Assembly (NCBI GenBank): GCA_026874595.1
Contig: CM049317.1
Coordinates: 36,674,401-36,738,400, forward strand
DNA length: 64,000 nucleotides
Reading direction: 5' to 3'
Source: Sipunculus nudus
Taxonomy: Eukaryota > Annelida > Sipuncula > Golfingiida > Sipunculidae
Positions within the stretch are counted from its first letter, which is position 1. Every line of letters begins with the position of its first letter. The position numbers and the translations under genes are program-made. Below the pieces are notes generated by a model. That model was not told the DNA's origin and did no database searches. It saw only the letters and a list, made by a program, of their open reading frames with translations. This document shows, piece by piece, positions 47,291-60,003 of the stretch.

Positions 47291-47662
47291 ACCATTTTCC
47301 GGAGTTTTAGTTGAAAGAAGAAGATATAAACAGAGTACACTGGGTTGGGAAGGCTCGCTTCCCAGGTTCAGGACGCCCGATATTGTTGAAATTCGCTCGC
47401 TAAAGTATTCGTGAGACAGTGTATCATGTACCAGCAAAACATCAGAAGGCCGATCCACAGCGCGAATGTTGAAGAAAGAGAAACTTATAATGGACATATG
47501 GATATGGGATCGGAAATATTTGTAAAGAAAACTGAAGTTGAGTTGAACTCTCTTGTTAGTGATCGGGATATATCCAAAATACGAATGGAACTGGTTGGCT
47601 TAAACGGACCGATGATTTATGAAAAGTATATTGAGGACCAAGCCAGTTTTTGTACGATGTAA
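47290..47662 (+). pseudogene. Possible retroelement ORF1 remnant or terminal exon
   Basis: After GGAGTTTTAG at about 47311 the plus strand reads LKEEDINRVHWVGKARFPGS then GRPILLKFAR. This resembles the 'I.R.HRVG....RPI.VKF' segment of many LINE ORF1 proteins. A stop and frame change follow. A second frame (47411-47662) of 83 codons reads DRDISKIRMELVGLNGPMIY and ends with a TAA, with AATAAA downstream at about 47865. The first part supports a retroelement. The second is unrecognised and could be a separate exon. Confidence 0.35.
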
Positions 47663-48750
47663 ATAATTCTTTTGATCATTTTGATGAAAGAATTTACTGA
47701 GTATGTTGTCATTACATTATTGTTATTGAGTTTCGAGCCATGCACAGACGTCAACGATTTTGAGGACAGATTTTTTTAATATTACTATGGGGATGGCACG
47801 CAGTATTTAGCCATGGATTGGTATATAATTTCATGATAGCCATTTTAAGTAACAAAAATTCAGAAATAAACATGTATAACTGTATATATAGAAATTAGTT
47901 TATACCAGTGGGCAAAAAGCCATTGTATTATGAGAAATATTTTAATAGAGGAATTGTTCATATGAAAGGCATATTAGAAAGTGATGGACAGGTAATGGCT
48001 TATGTACAGTTACAGTACAGAGATAGTAAATCTAAGTATGTCGATACCAATTTATAGAATCACTTGAGTGTACATGTACAGACCATCTTCTTACGGGCAT
48101 CTCTGAACCACGGGGGATCAGGTCCTCCACTGACACCAAGATCTAAATTTCGACAACAAGTTAAACATACTCATAAAATGTACATTAAATGGTCTAGGTG
48201 GAAATTTCTAACACACAACAAACAAAAACAAGCGAAGAACTTCGACCTCGATAAGACCTAACAACAGTTTAACATGCCACCACACCCCTATTCAAAAGTC
48301 AGCGTTGTCCTTTATTCTAAGCTTTAACTAACATTTAAACTTTAACTAAATTTTACATTAAAATAAAATAATATACGAAGTCACCTGAACTAAAATCAAA
48401 ATTAACTAAAGCTGAAATACAATTCATGGTAATTTAGGATCTCAGCAAATCAGGATTAAATAAAGATAAAATTTCATCGAAAACAAGACAATTCAACAAA
48501 CAGACCAAAATTTAAATATATAATAAAGATAAAAATAAATAACAACTATAACATTAAATATATAGAGAGCGTTAGGATTTAAGCAAATAAAATAGATCTA
48601 AGCATATCACAAAATAATATACATTAATGTTAATATTGCTGCAAAAACCGTAAGGCGAAAGAAAATCAGAGCTATTCACATTATGACAAACAATTCAACT
48701 GTTTGTTGTTCATGCAGTTAATACGGTTTCAAACCATCATTTTACAACAG
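47663..48750. other. A-rich stretch, no accepted gene
   Basis: 48260-48640 is strongly purine- and A-rich on the plus strand. A 65-codon frame at 48064-48261 (SRWKFLTHNKQKQAKNFDLD) is basic and unrecognised. The same strand runs into the candidate exon at 48751. Confidence 0.4.
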
Positions 48751-48931
48751 AAAACCGCAAACTCGGTTCTGTTCGACGAGGCCATGGAACAAGCAGGACC
48801 TAAGCTAACCAAAGAATTCGCACTGGCTAAAAAACCTCACTTAAACCCCCTAAACACATGCAAAGTCAAAAACCCGTTAAATGAATCGAATCACTTCATA
48901 AGGTGCGAAAGACCATTGGATATATTCGCGG
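48751..48931 (+). CDS. Candidate internal exon of unknown gene
   Basis: A CATTTTACAACAG acceptor-like site ends at 48750, and a GGTAAGG donor begins at 48932. The frame between them is open for 60 codons (KTANSVLFDEAMEQAGPKLT, then ALAKKPHLNPLNTCKVKNPL, then HFIRCERPLDIFAG). Composition is not the AT-driven type of random frames nearby. The last part overlaps the start of the duplicated block. In copy 1 (bases 1-50) the same position reads GCGGTTTAGG, so donor and frame are lost there. I do not recognise the protein, and the exon call is inferred. Confidence 0.3.
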
Positions 48932-51900
48932 GTAAGGTACTTCTTAAAAATGTGTTTAAGTATGGTTGGGACATATTAAGCTATAAACCTTAAGAAACTC
49001 ATATATAAAGTTTTAGGTCTGTTGTCTTGTTTCAACATTTAGCTTTTGCATATAAAAAAAAAACAGGAAACACCACATTTGGAATACAAAGCGGATAAAA
49101 AGATTACAGCATATATTTTGGTGAAATGAAAATGCTAATCACACCCATCGTACGATTATTATAATCACATTACGAGCATTACGAGGATGTAATCATTTTG
49201 CTGGTCAGCAAATATGTAGTTATTTCAACTGTTGAATTACACGCTCAATTATAAGGCATGTTAGATATGATGGTCTTTGGATTTCCGCATTTTGAATATA
49301 GGCGTGCAAGCGACAAATAAACTTGAAATTGTATTGCCACAATACCAAAATTAAAAAAAAAAATTTCTACTATTTTCACCATATACTATTCAGCTGAGCA
49401 CTAGACATGGGATTCGCTAGACGCAAATAGCAATGTTCAAAATTAATATATGTTACTTTGTCCTGGTGCTTTAAATAACAGTAATACAATATAATAAATG
49501 CAAACGTTAATAAGATTGCCATACCCTAAATTTGACTGAGGTATGACTAGTAAATAGGAAAATAAATATGTTTCCATATCTCTTTAAATGATTTAATCAA
49601 CTGGGAACATGAGCGTTGTCTGAAGCAATGCGATAGCGTTAAATATAGCCTGCCGCTGGGGAAGTTTCCGCAGGTCTGAAATAGATCGAACTTTGAATAC
49701 GCTATTCATATATTTTATATACGTGAAAATTCACACAAGAGTTGTTAGAAGTGTTGTTCCGTAGTATTTTCAGGATTATAATATGATAAAGCTGATAAAA
49801 GTACAGCTAAAGATAAAAAGTTTTTTACCGATTGCTCTTGCAATACATTATTTTACGTTATCTTATATCGTTTTCTCTTTTCATCACCACCGAAAATTAT
49901 TTTTCAGAAAAAGTATTGATACTTCCCCCTGGTACTTACTCCATATAGCTATGCAACAAATGAGTATGATTGTAATTGATATCATACACAACATGAAATT
50001 GGACCTAAAGCTGTGATTATTTCAACTTGCGATACTATGTTTATTAGAAGACTGATTTTCAAAATACGAACCTTACAATTTACCCGCAATGTTTTAATTT
50101 ATATTTACGCTTATCAAAAATGACATCGGTGTGAGGAATAAAAAGGAAGCAATACTCACCAGAATATATTTGCCAAAGGCCATATTGTTTTAAGCAATGA
50201 AGGGAATCCTGACGAGTTTCTGATATATCCGCTTCAATAGATTTTCATCATACCCTCACACACGCCATTCGATGGTTCTCGTACATCAGATATTAGTTTT
50301 ATTTCTTTATCGAAATAGTTCTTCATCTCAATTCATTTCTTGATTCTCAGGTCCGAACTTTTTCCTTAAATGTAAAAATACACACACTATAAATATGCCT
50401 GTATTGTATTGATATACTGTGGTTGCGGACTTATTTTGGGTTGATTTCAATTTTTCGATATTCACGGTCGCTTTATGACCGAAAAATTGAGACCACGCAG
50501 TTTCGAATGCATATACCAGGCCATGATCATCAATTTCAGAAGTAGTTAATAGTTGGCGTCAGTTGATATTAATCTTCAGCCAGGTAGTGATGTCCATTGA
50601 GCCTGTTGCATATACTTTTGTGTGATTCAGGGAGAATAACGGGGCCCATTTATAATAATATCGGTTACCTTGGATGCAAAAAAAGGTGACCCTTTGCAGG
50701 GATGTACTCACGCCTGTAGTTTTTCCTTAGCCCGGCACTTGACTGGAAACTGCCGATGCCCGCCGGCCAGTTATATTTAATAATTACGTGTATGTGTGTA
50801 GAGCTAGATGACATTCAGTGCGCTTAAAATGAATATTTAGTTGAAGGTATTTTTTCACATTGTGCCGAATTAAGTTATTGATAATTAATCAAACTTGCTA
50901 CCTAAACGTAGACGTTAAGGTAGCGCCACCTTGTATAAGGGACTAAAGGCCAAAACATACTGGCGCAGGCGGCTGGCATGCAGTGTGTTTCATCATAAGT
51001 CATACATAGGGAGGCGATTTTTGCCGCCTTGCCGCTCGCGAGTCGCCCGTGCAAGGGGTTTCAGCCTCTATGCTGTTACTATCGAAATCAAGACGCACCA
51101 AACGATAATTGATTGGCTAGTGATGACGTGAATATTTGAATATACTTGAAAGATCACAGTTCATGATGGGGCCAAATTGCCGTGGACAGTCGATTTATAT
51201 GTATGCCTTCAGATTTTAACTGCGAAAAACGGAGGAAGGTTCCTTCTTCCACTAATATGGAAGTAATTTGCAACATGAAATGCACTCAAATTATTTTAAT
51301 TAACCGGAGTAGAACACCTTTATCAAGACAGCTTTCCTTAACAAACTTGCAGTGTAAAGCTGGTTTCTCACACCTGAATTACATGTGGGTTGCTTTGACT
51401 TCGGCTTAGCCGTCCGTGGCTATTCAAACATGCGATATCCGGACAGAGAAATACTGGGCCTAGATTAAAGTGAAATCAGCAGTTTATGAAATAATTTGCT
51501 CACTACAGTTTATAATTTCATATCTGATAAATAAAATATACTATTAGACTTATGAAAGAGCGCGTAAAAGGGACCCTGTAATTTTTATGTAAATACAAAA
51601 AAAAAACGCGAAAATTCAGCCCAGCCGATATAAAGGCAACCACAGTAATTGCACCCTTTACATTCAGACACGGAAAAGCGGGAAAGAGAGTATGTTTATG
51701 GTGACCTATATTCTGCTAGCAACTGACCAATATATGATGTTGAACACCTAAACTGTCAGAAAGAGCAAAACTAGTTCATATTAACCCTTAAATCCGCTGA
51801 CGTAAATCAAGGGAAATTTTGGGTAATTATCCTTGGAAACCTGATTGGGAAGTGGTGACCTATATGCTGCGAGCATGATTGAACATGATTTAAATCACTC

Positions 51901-53310
51901 AGGCAGACAAACCACAAAACGGTTGCAACTTATACCTTCTTATGTGGTATCCAGGGAGGTCCTTGACAATTCTCTTTTGAATCCTGATATAAGGTTGCTA
52001 TAACCTATTGTCTGACATTTATCTAAAAAAAAAAAAATAAACCTGGTTTTGGCATTCTGAATGTCAGATGGGTATGTCAGTACGACTGGACCTAAAATTT
52101 TCTGACTTTAGAATTCCTTCCCAACCGGGATTAGATCAAGATTGCCTATAATATGTGAGCTACGAGCTGAAAACCTAATTTTGAACACTCAGAAAACCAG
52201 ACAGGGTACCAGTCTTATCTATTGGATCTAAAAACTTCTTTCTTGTTGCAAAAGAAACTCATTTAATGTCACCGTGGATTATATTCTGGAAGACGTGATG
52301 GAACATGAAGTGAGCACCCTATAAGACAAATTAAAACAAATTGTTAGACCTAGAAACGTCAGAAAGGATTAAGAGCCAGTGAATTTCCTTCAAAATATTC
52401 ATGTGAAACGTAAATAAGGTTGCTCTTACTTTTTTTCTAAGGACTAGCGACAAAATGCATGCGTTTGGGCAGTTTAAACATTGCCCAAGGTTTTTTTAGC
52501 AAATATTTCTAATCAGATTCTTGCAACAAGACTTGACACGTGTCATCAATATGTCACATTCAGCTTTTCTATTTCTGTCTTTAGGGAAACATCATTATAA
52601 ACCATACTAAAGCAAGTATTCTTTGCAACGATTTTTTCGTTTTATTTCTTAATGATACCAGTGATGACAGTTTCGTCTAACGTATAAGCTGACACTGACA
52701 AAAGCATGTGTTGTTCTCCGCTGAACATTAAGTATTTTCACAGTCTTTATGTTATCGTTTTTTTTTTTTAACTTGACGGAAAGCAATCTTAGCTTTTGCC
52801 TCACAGTAATAATATACTGAGCGACCAAATATATGTTTATTCTTTTACTGTAGGCGACAGCAAAATCATGCTAATGAAAACCGTCCCAATATATTTATTC
52901 AGCTTGTCCAATTGTCTTCAAAATTAACATCCTGTAATTACAAATTATTTGATACAGTTTCAATGACGCGTACGTAAGCATTTAAAGCGTGTTACCTGCT
53001 ATTCTTTCCAAATAGCGCATACATAGACAGATAACATATCCCCCAAAGCCATGCATTTCCTGGTGGAGGTAGAGTAATTAAGTATGGTAGTATGAATTTG
53101 CCTTGTATTTGTCTTGTATCAAGGAGTGTAAAGTGGTAAAAACTAATAATAACATTGACATTTAAAAGTTAAATCCATTATTTCACTTTACTTCAGACTA
53201 AACAATACATGAACAGAATTACTGGCTTAGGTAGAAATTGTAAAGTTGAGAAAAGTGATCCAAAAGAGTTACAGGAGATTTTAGTTGTATTATTCAACTA
53301 CTAGAAAAAC
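48890..53310. repeat. Segmental duplication, copy 2, block A
   Basis: Direct-orientation counterpart of 1-5060, shorter because it lacks several stretches found in copy 1. It has no (TA)n array at 50615. Near 51030 it carries a GC-rich 'GCCGCTCGCGAGTCGCCC' tract in place of the copy 1 right hairpin arm. A poly-A run lies at 52026-52037. No conserved reading frames are seen. Homology ends near 53310, just before the Gypsy fragment. Confidence 0.9.
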
Positions 53311-53409
53311 ACGGAAAACTTTCTTTTTTGCGATCACATTCACTAAAGTTTTACAACATCTCAAAAATCATCTTATTAACAATATACATAAACATCTTGT
53401 TTACAATAT

Positions 53410-53953
53410 TCATAAACATCTCGATAAGCAATCAGCAAGTACATTATCTTTCCCCTTAATGTGTATGATATCAAGATTGTAATCCTGTGAGAACAAACTC
53501 CATCTCAACAATCTTTGATTTTTACACTTCAACTTGTTCATGAACGTGAGGGGATTGTGATCACTGAAGACAATGATAGGCCTGACTGATGAAGTAACAT
53601 AAACTTCAAAATGTTGCAACGCCAAAATCAAAGCCAAACATTCTTTCTCAGTAGTGGAGTAGTTTTTCTGGTTTGCATTAAACTTTCTTGAGAAAAATTG
53701 GATGATCTTTGCCATCATTGCCTTCTTGTAACAACACAGCACCAGCAGCAGTATCACTAGCATCTACAGCTAACTTAAAAGGTACAGAAAAGTCTGGAGC
53801 TGCTAAAACTGGTGAACTTTGCAGAATTGCTTTCAAATTCCGAAATGCATTTTCTCCGTTACAGAATTTGTGTTCATCACGCATACGTGATCTGTTTAGA
53901 TTAGGTTCCGTAACATAAAACACATCATTTGTGCATTTGAAGGCAGAGTTCAT
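53410..53953 (-). pseudogene. Gypsy-type LTR retrotransposon fragment (end of RT and RNase H)
   Basis: Two overlapping minus-strand frames. The first carries FKLAVDASDTAAGAVLLQ and the second FFSRKFNANQKNYSTTEKEC, IIVFSDHNPLTFMNKL and GKDNVLADCLSRC. These are the ordered RNase H landmarks of Gypsy (Metaviridae) polyproteins: an initial Asp in VDAS, the Glu in the TEKE helix, the SDH Asp and the final NVLADCLSR Asp. One frameshift near 53720 joins the frames. No LTRs, integrase or protease are seen. The fragment sits where copy 1 of the duplication has an AAT repeat instead. Confidence 0.9.
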
Positions 53954-53985
53954 CTTTTATTTAATGCTTTATGAAACAAGTAAAA
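53915..53985. repeat. Duplicated block paired with 5770-5842
   Basis: 'CACATCATTTGT', 'GAAGGCAGAGTT' and 'TTTAATGCTTTAT' match copy 1. Copy 1 homology starts at the very point where the Gypsy-like frame begins. Confidence 0.6.
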
Positions 53986-53989
53986 ATCA

Positions 53990-55355
53990 TAAATGTCCTC
54001 TGGATTTCACCTCTGCTGTACATCGTTACGCTCTTTACACAGCGTTTAACCTACTACCTATATCGTAAGCGCGGTTTATTTTGAATCGCTACACCAGAGG
54101 GGAGCGCTGTATTTTGGTCCAATCAGATGATACCATGTTGCTGAAAGACACGACCTCTAAGACTGGCTGAAATGGTCACATGATTAGTACATAGCAAATA
54201 TAAATGCCGTTGGAAAAATCTCTTAAATGGTTGAAGAGGCCACTGTGATTCCATAAATATTAATGGTCCTCTTTACTGCTTGTAAACAATGCATGATATG
54301 CGACAAAAAACTGATGCGACAAGGAATTTACATATTTAGAGGACGTGTTGCCAGCACGGAGTCAATGTTGTTTATTTCGTGTTGAGTAACAGCTTATCGC
54401 CCCGGGAACCGTTTGGACAGGCCACAGGCTCAGGGAGAATGGCCCGACACGTGGTTTGTACAGCCCCTTGTGCACATAAGATGCCCTGCCGGTGAGCTGT
54501 AATTAAAACAAAATGTAACAACATAGGCTCCGTGCACACCTCGCTCGCTAGTTTCAGTTTTGCAGACAACGGGTACATGGCTAGGCTAACATAGTCGTAA
54601 TGTCTATATCGAATCGGTCGATGATGCGAGAACGCAAAGGGAGCAATTAGAATTTGACTGTTCTTTACTAAGTGTAACCATACAACTGTCAACAAGCGCA
54701 GCTCTGGGCGGAGCCATGATTCGAGTGTTTCTTAATTGGCATCTGGTTGGCTACTAGTGACATCATACGCACAATGTTTTTTTCAGCAGACAGACCGTCC
54801 CCCTTACTGTCTAAGTGTATCATAAATAGTCAAACAAGGCAGTGGGAAATGCAGTTGCTTCTTCAGAAGCGCAAGATTCCCGCTGCCACGGGAGCGTGTA
54901 CATCGTCAGTTGTATGAATGTATGAATGCGAAAACGCTTTCATAGCCTATTGTGACATGTGTGGTAGTCGAATCCTGTGAACAGATGAATTAGAGTAAAA
55001 ATAGGCCATAAGCTAAACTGGTAACATGAATAAATTGTTCCATGTAAATAACAAACATTTTAGCTAGTGGTCATGCACTACCTCATCTTTTTTTTACATT
55101 TAACAATTTTAATATATGATTTTATAAAATATTTTATATTTTTATCTCCGTTGGTATTATGTCCGACTGTGTGATATTTTGCGACGTTGGTGAAATTGGT
55201 AATATAAGATAAAACAACATTTGGCAGAATGATTGGAATAATTAAAACAGGTATTTTAAAAAGTCATTTCAGAGAATAAATAAAAAAAATATTTTATTGT
55301 ATTATATATCCATATATCGTTTTTACAAGCCATAGCTGAACAATGTAGGTACCTC
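53990..55355. other. No accepted gene; GC-richer stretch with scattered promoter motifs
   Basis: 54100-54900 is GC-richer. It contains a GGGCGG box (54706-54711), ATTGGC (about 54736), a CRE-like TGACATCA (about 54757) and a CATAAATA (about 54820) on the plus strand. A 107-codon minus frame (54695-54372) is unrecognised. No transcript is evident, and the motif cluster is suggestive only. Confidence 0.3.
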
Positions 55356-55359
55356 CTTC

Positions 55360-55650
55360 CGGCCAGCAGAATATATGAGAGTCGGTAACATACAGAAAAC
55401 TTAATTTCAATCAATTGGACACCACAACTAGTTGTAAGTGGGATATATGCGTAAACAATACCCGAGTACAAATCATTTGAGCATTGTCCTGTGAATAGCT
55501 TCCTGCTTTGATAATATGGCTAAGGTCAAATGATTGAAAGTTCATTTCACGCGACATAAAGCTATGTAACGAATGATATTCTGTTTCCGTGACCTGCTAC
55601 GATAATGTCTGAAGGGTAAGAGCTGCTCCACGGCGTGTATGTTGGTTTAT
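55360..55650 (-). repeat. Dispersed repeat family M, inverted copy
   Basis: 'GCGTAAACAATACCCGAGTAC', 'AATGTCTGAAGGGTAAGAGC' and 'GGCGTGTATG' follow the order of 6600-6940, which is the positionally expected partner in the duplication. Confidence 0.65.
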
Positions 55651-55785
55651 TTTTTATAAGATAATTTAAGGCAATTTTTAAACAAAACAGGCAGGGTTAT
55701 ATCCGTCACTTCGAACAACATGCTGTATTATGTTCCTATCTTCTAGATCGTGTTTGGATGTAATAAAAGCAAACTGCATTGATAT
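55651..55785. other. No feature seen
   Basis: Short AT-rich gap between the family M copy and the LINE fragment. Confidence 0.4.
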
Positions 55786-56545
55786 ACATCCCAATGGTCC
55801 AAAATCATTAATGGTCTAGATCATAAAACAAACTCAGGTGATTTTTGGAAACAAATCAACGTTATTCTAACTCTAAATTAAGCCCAAAATACAGGATAGG
55901 CTAAACCCCTCATAAGTCCTGACTCCACAGCAAAGTGTCGTGCAGATCTGCTTGCAAATACATTAAAACATATACACACAACCAAGACTCAGCCTGACTT
56001 CAAGAATGATTTTTTTAAGAACAGCTTAAGAAATAATTGATTAAAATAAAAAAAAAACTATTCAACCCTCCAGAAAAACCGACCACTGACGACAATGACG
56101 ACAACTGATCAGTAAGTACAGCGAAACTTCCAGAAGTTAAACGGATTCTTTCTCAATCCAAAGGAAAATCTGCCCCTGGTCTGGACAAACTCACAAAATA
56201 CTAAAGAAAATCCCAGACCTCTGTCTAGGGATAATTGTAAACCAATGTACGCTTTGCATTTCATTAGGATATTTGCGATTTAGTGTAAATGAGCATGAGT
56301 AGCCATGATCAAAGCACCTGGCAAGACAAGTGACAAAAACGACAAATTTCAGACTTATCACCTTACTAACCTGCTGATGCAAGCTTTTTCACCAAGCTGG
56401 TTTATCCATTTTTTAATGACGACCAAGCAGGCTTTCGTAGTATAGTCTGACGGTCTTTGAATTAAATTTATGAGATCCCATCTGCCACTTAAACAAGTGA
56501 GATTAATGTCCTAATTCCTGACAGATAGTTTCTTTATGGCTAATC
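55786..56545 (+). pseudogene. Jockey-like non-LTR reverse transcriptase fragment
   Basis: Across several frames the plus strand reads SGDFWKQINVILTL, STAKCRADLLANTLKHIHTT, VKRILSQSKGKSAPGLDKLT and a KAPGK, FRLITLLT, then DDQAGFR block. These match the N-terminal part of APE-type LINE reverse transcriptases ('FW..L', 'K..APG.D.I', 'YRPI.LL', 'QAGFR'). The catalytic YADD part is missing. Stops and frameshifts are frequent. It is present in copy 2 only. Confidence 0.7.
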
Positions 56546-57249
56546 ATAAAGGTACTAAAATAAGAAGATTACCAAACCCAGGGGTTAAGCCTCCCAAGGC
56601 CAATAGTCATACTGTCTTTCTGCAAGCAGATCTTGCATTAGGATTCCTCTATACAGTGGTTTCGAGGGTTATTCTGTACAAAGAGCATGTTTTTTATATT
56701 TTGCATATGCATGCAACATTTATCACATAAAACAAGTGACACTGGACATTCCCATGCTTTCTATTTATTTTTTTTTTTTTTGGTCAATCTGTTTCTTTCG
56801 TGTAACCGAGCAATATTACCTCAGATGAGTATTTCACAGTATTCATGGTGCAGATTTTATTCCCACTGCTTTTACTGGCCTTTAGTGTAGAAAAATATGA
56901 ATGGCCTGACAATTAGAGGTCTGTCACGACTGTTGTGTCTTTGTTTTTATTGGTTTATTTTAAGCCTTCGATGAAACGGTGACTACGTCACTTTAGTATC
57001 TTTAAAAAAAAAAAATAGATTCTAACCCTATGGTTCCAATAAAAAACGTCATCTTTGAAAAAAAAAAGATTGTTGGGTCAATCGACAGCATGTTAATAAT
57101 ATTATTATGTCCAGAAATAACTCTAGCTATAAGCTAGAGCGATGTATTAATGCTGCCATGCATAAAAATAAAGAATAAAATGCACAGAAAAAGTAGGATC
57201 AACCTGTACATGAATTGAACCCACAATGGGTATTCTTGTCCTATATCTC
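56546..57249. repeat. Short duplicated block, then AT-rich DNA with no gene
   Basis: 56575-56670 shares 'ATACTGTCTTTCTGCAAGCAG' (key part) with 22515. The rest, including poly-T at 56768-56780 and A-tracts near 57010 and 57060, holds no supported gene. Confidence 0.45.
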
Positions 57250-58630
57250 TAAGATGTAAGTTGTTCAAGAGTCATTGGCTCGTGTATTATAATGGAGCTG
57301 CAGGTTTATTGTAATTAACAATACAATCGAGGTTAACTCTTGTTTGATTATTCCATAAAGACTAAAAAATAATCGAAACGTACTGCAACTCAATACCAGC
57401 ATGGTTTCGAATGCCATACCGTGTTGGAAAGATCCATGTACCTAGAAATACAAAGACAGTGGGTGTTATAAAAGTATTTGCTTCGTTCAATTATAGTTTG
57501 TCCTAACTCTACCAAATTTAAATATACTATTACACGGACCCATGGTTATTTTTGCCTGAACCGCACATTGTCAATCATGATAACCTTGGTAATCATTTTA
57601 TTGCTTTATGACTCATTATATACCTTTGGTGTTTATTATATTTATTTTCTTAGGTTAAATGCATTACAGGAATGTTTACCATAATTTCACCCAGGATATA
57701 CCAGCAAAGACACCTCTCACGTTTGAAGAAAAGAAAACAAACACAAATAAATATATTAGCATGATATATGTTGTACATAGAGGTCACCTAACAGAATCGT
57801 AAGATATTTGACATTATATCAATGAATAAACAAATTTGGTGAAACTAGAGAACAGAAAATATGAACAGTCCATTCCTCTGTTCCTGCCCACATGATCTTC
57901 TGCTATTATTTTTTTTAAGTTAAAAAAAAAAAAACTTGCCATATTTAACGGGAAATGGACGCTTTTGATAATATACTGCTTATTGGGGTGAGTTTTATTT
58001 CATATTCGGCCTGGATTACTAACCGTTACATATTCTTGATTCACTCAATATCTGACGATTGTATTGAGGTAAAGTTTAAACATGATTTATGATATAACAA
58101 TGAAGCGCTTGCATGAGGAGAATAAAAACCCCAGTGTAAAAACATATGCTGCTCTCGTTCAATTTTTCCTTAGTGATATGTGCCTAATTGTTATTTATCA
58201 TACATAACGATCTGAAGACTGCCCCTTAATGCACATTCTTTTCTAACAGTACATTTGCAATTGCCTACTGGAAAAGTGAATATAAATAGATCATCATTTT
58301 CTATCTTCTATATTCCGATTTGCAAATAAGTTCGGATTATTTACTTGAATAAAACATACTTTCAGGAATAAAATAAAGTGAAGAGGGGTAGTTAAACATA
58401 CAAACCATGAGATGGTAATCAGGAAAAATATATAGTTATATACGTATGTGTCTTTACATAAATACATTTATTTAGTTTACGGTTTACTTTTTAGTGGAAA
58501 AATTTTACTTGTAGCGTTTAAATGTGAATATTCAGCCAACAGCATTGATGGAAAACTCAATACCCCGTATACAACGTATACTATTTATCTGAGGTAGCTT
58601 TCTTAATTCCACCAACCGATCGTTATTGTT

Positions 58631-58667
<37 letters not shown>

Positions 58668-58790
58668 TATATAGATCCGAACACAAAATCTCCCCCGGTT
58701 TAAAGGAGTGTGCTCTGCCCTTGAGTGACAGAAGCCATTCTTTGTAATCAGATCCATAATCTGATTAAATAAACCCAAAGGTGAATACCT
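57250..58790. repeat. Segmental duplication, copy 2, central blocks
   Basis: Collinear with 26820-26936, 29281-30295 and 30841-30945 of copy 1, without the 2.3-kb and 0.5-kb stretches between them. A (TA)n run at 58633-58665 is present here and absent from copy 1, at about 30280. Small frames are not conserved. Confidence 0.85.
58633..58665. repeat. (AT)n microsatellite
   Basis: A short AT run, expanded only in copy 2. Confidence 0.93.
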
Positions 58791-59779
58791 TTAATATCTG
58801 AAAATGATGAACCATGCACAGTTTATCTTAAATATTTCGTCAATTTATTATTAGTGAGACAAGATAACTGCAAGGTAGTTTCAGACCCACCATTAAATTC
58901 TGCAACCCAAAACCTTCCAATACCCGTTACCCAGGTTACCCGCTGTTTTCAGGTAAAGAGCTTGGTCCCTGTATGTGTCTTACGTATAAAACTAACTTTT
59001 TAAAAATATCAGGTACGAATATTACTCTAACCAACCGTCCTTTTCCTTTTGCAAATCAGCCATATTGGGAAGCTATGAAAAACAAAGAAAACATCGAGAG
59101 ATAATATTGAGCGGATATGGAGTAAATGACCTTGGGATTAAGGTTAAGGTTAACATTTAATATCAAATATAAATCCCATGATAACCACGAACAATCGAAA
59201 AAAACCCCGATAAAATTGTAACCGAAGCAGAATGAGGACTGTTACTTTTATAATTTCATTTGATCATTTGACCATGAATTACCTAAGTCTAGACGCACTA
59301 ATCGACCAATTATCATTTCTAGTTCTTGAGATACTGACGAAAGCAGAATTTTCGTTAAGGCGGCCCTAATTAATATCATACAACACTTGCCATGTGTCGT
59401 CGTGGGGATAACTCATCTCAAAAGTATCAGTGGACCCCTACAATAAAAAGAATCCATCAAAATACTTGTACTGTAGATAATTTATAGGTACCACTACTTG
59501 TAACTCGACTAATGTTAAGAATGGTCACTGTAAAGTCTCCTTTTGAACAAAAAAAAAAGAAAAAAAATGACCACTCTAACCTATATTATGAGATCCATGG
59601 GGGTAATATTTGGCTGTCAGAGCCAAATTAAGGGCCTTTATCTATTCGTTCAACCACCTTGAAAATCGTTCAATTGGAGTACATTGGGAGCAAAATAAAA
59701 TGGTTGTTTTAATTTGAAAAAAAAATAAACAACAACAAAGGACGGGGTGGAGTGTATTAGGAACAGCTGCAAACTGTCT
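58791..59779. other. No supported gene
   Basis: AT-rich, with A-tracts near 59550 and 59720. No recognised frame. Confidence 0.45.
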
Positions 59780-60003
59780 CTTAACTTGTATATTCATACT
59801 TGCTTATTTCCTCATCGTATGACAAATCATTTATGGTACCTGGAGATCTCGGACCTTTTACCTCTCGGCCCACACGATGTCGGACCATTATAGATCGGAC
59901 CATTAGGATTTCGGACCACTGGGCCGACGATCTCGGACCACTTTGTATTTGGTCACTACGATCTCGGACCACTTTGCGATCGGACAACTAAGATCTCGGA
60001 CCA
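59780..60003. repeat. Duplicated block followed by a CGGACCA minisatellite
   Basis: 59780-59844 pairs with 33500-33570. From 59845 to 60003 the motif 'GATCTCGGACCACTT' recurs with variants, with TCGG at about 59849, 59864, 59880, 59894, 59910, 59932, 59963, 59979 and 59996. The usual spacing is 15-17 bp. Frames on both strands give repeated RS/GP-rich peptides that the repeat explains. Confidence 0.85.

Noticed and set aside
54372-54695. 107-codon minus frame in a GC-richer stretch
   Set aside because: No recognisable domain. Longer frames are expected where stop codons are rarer.
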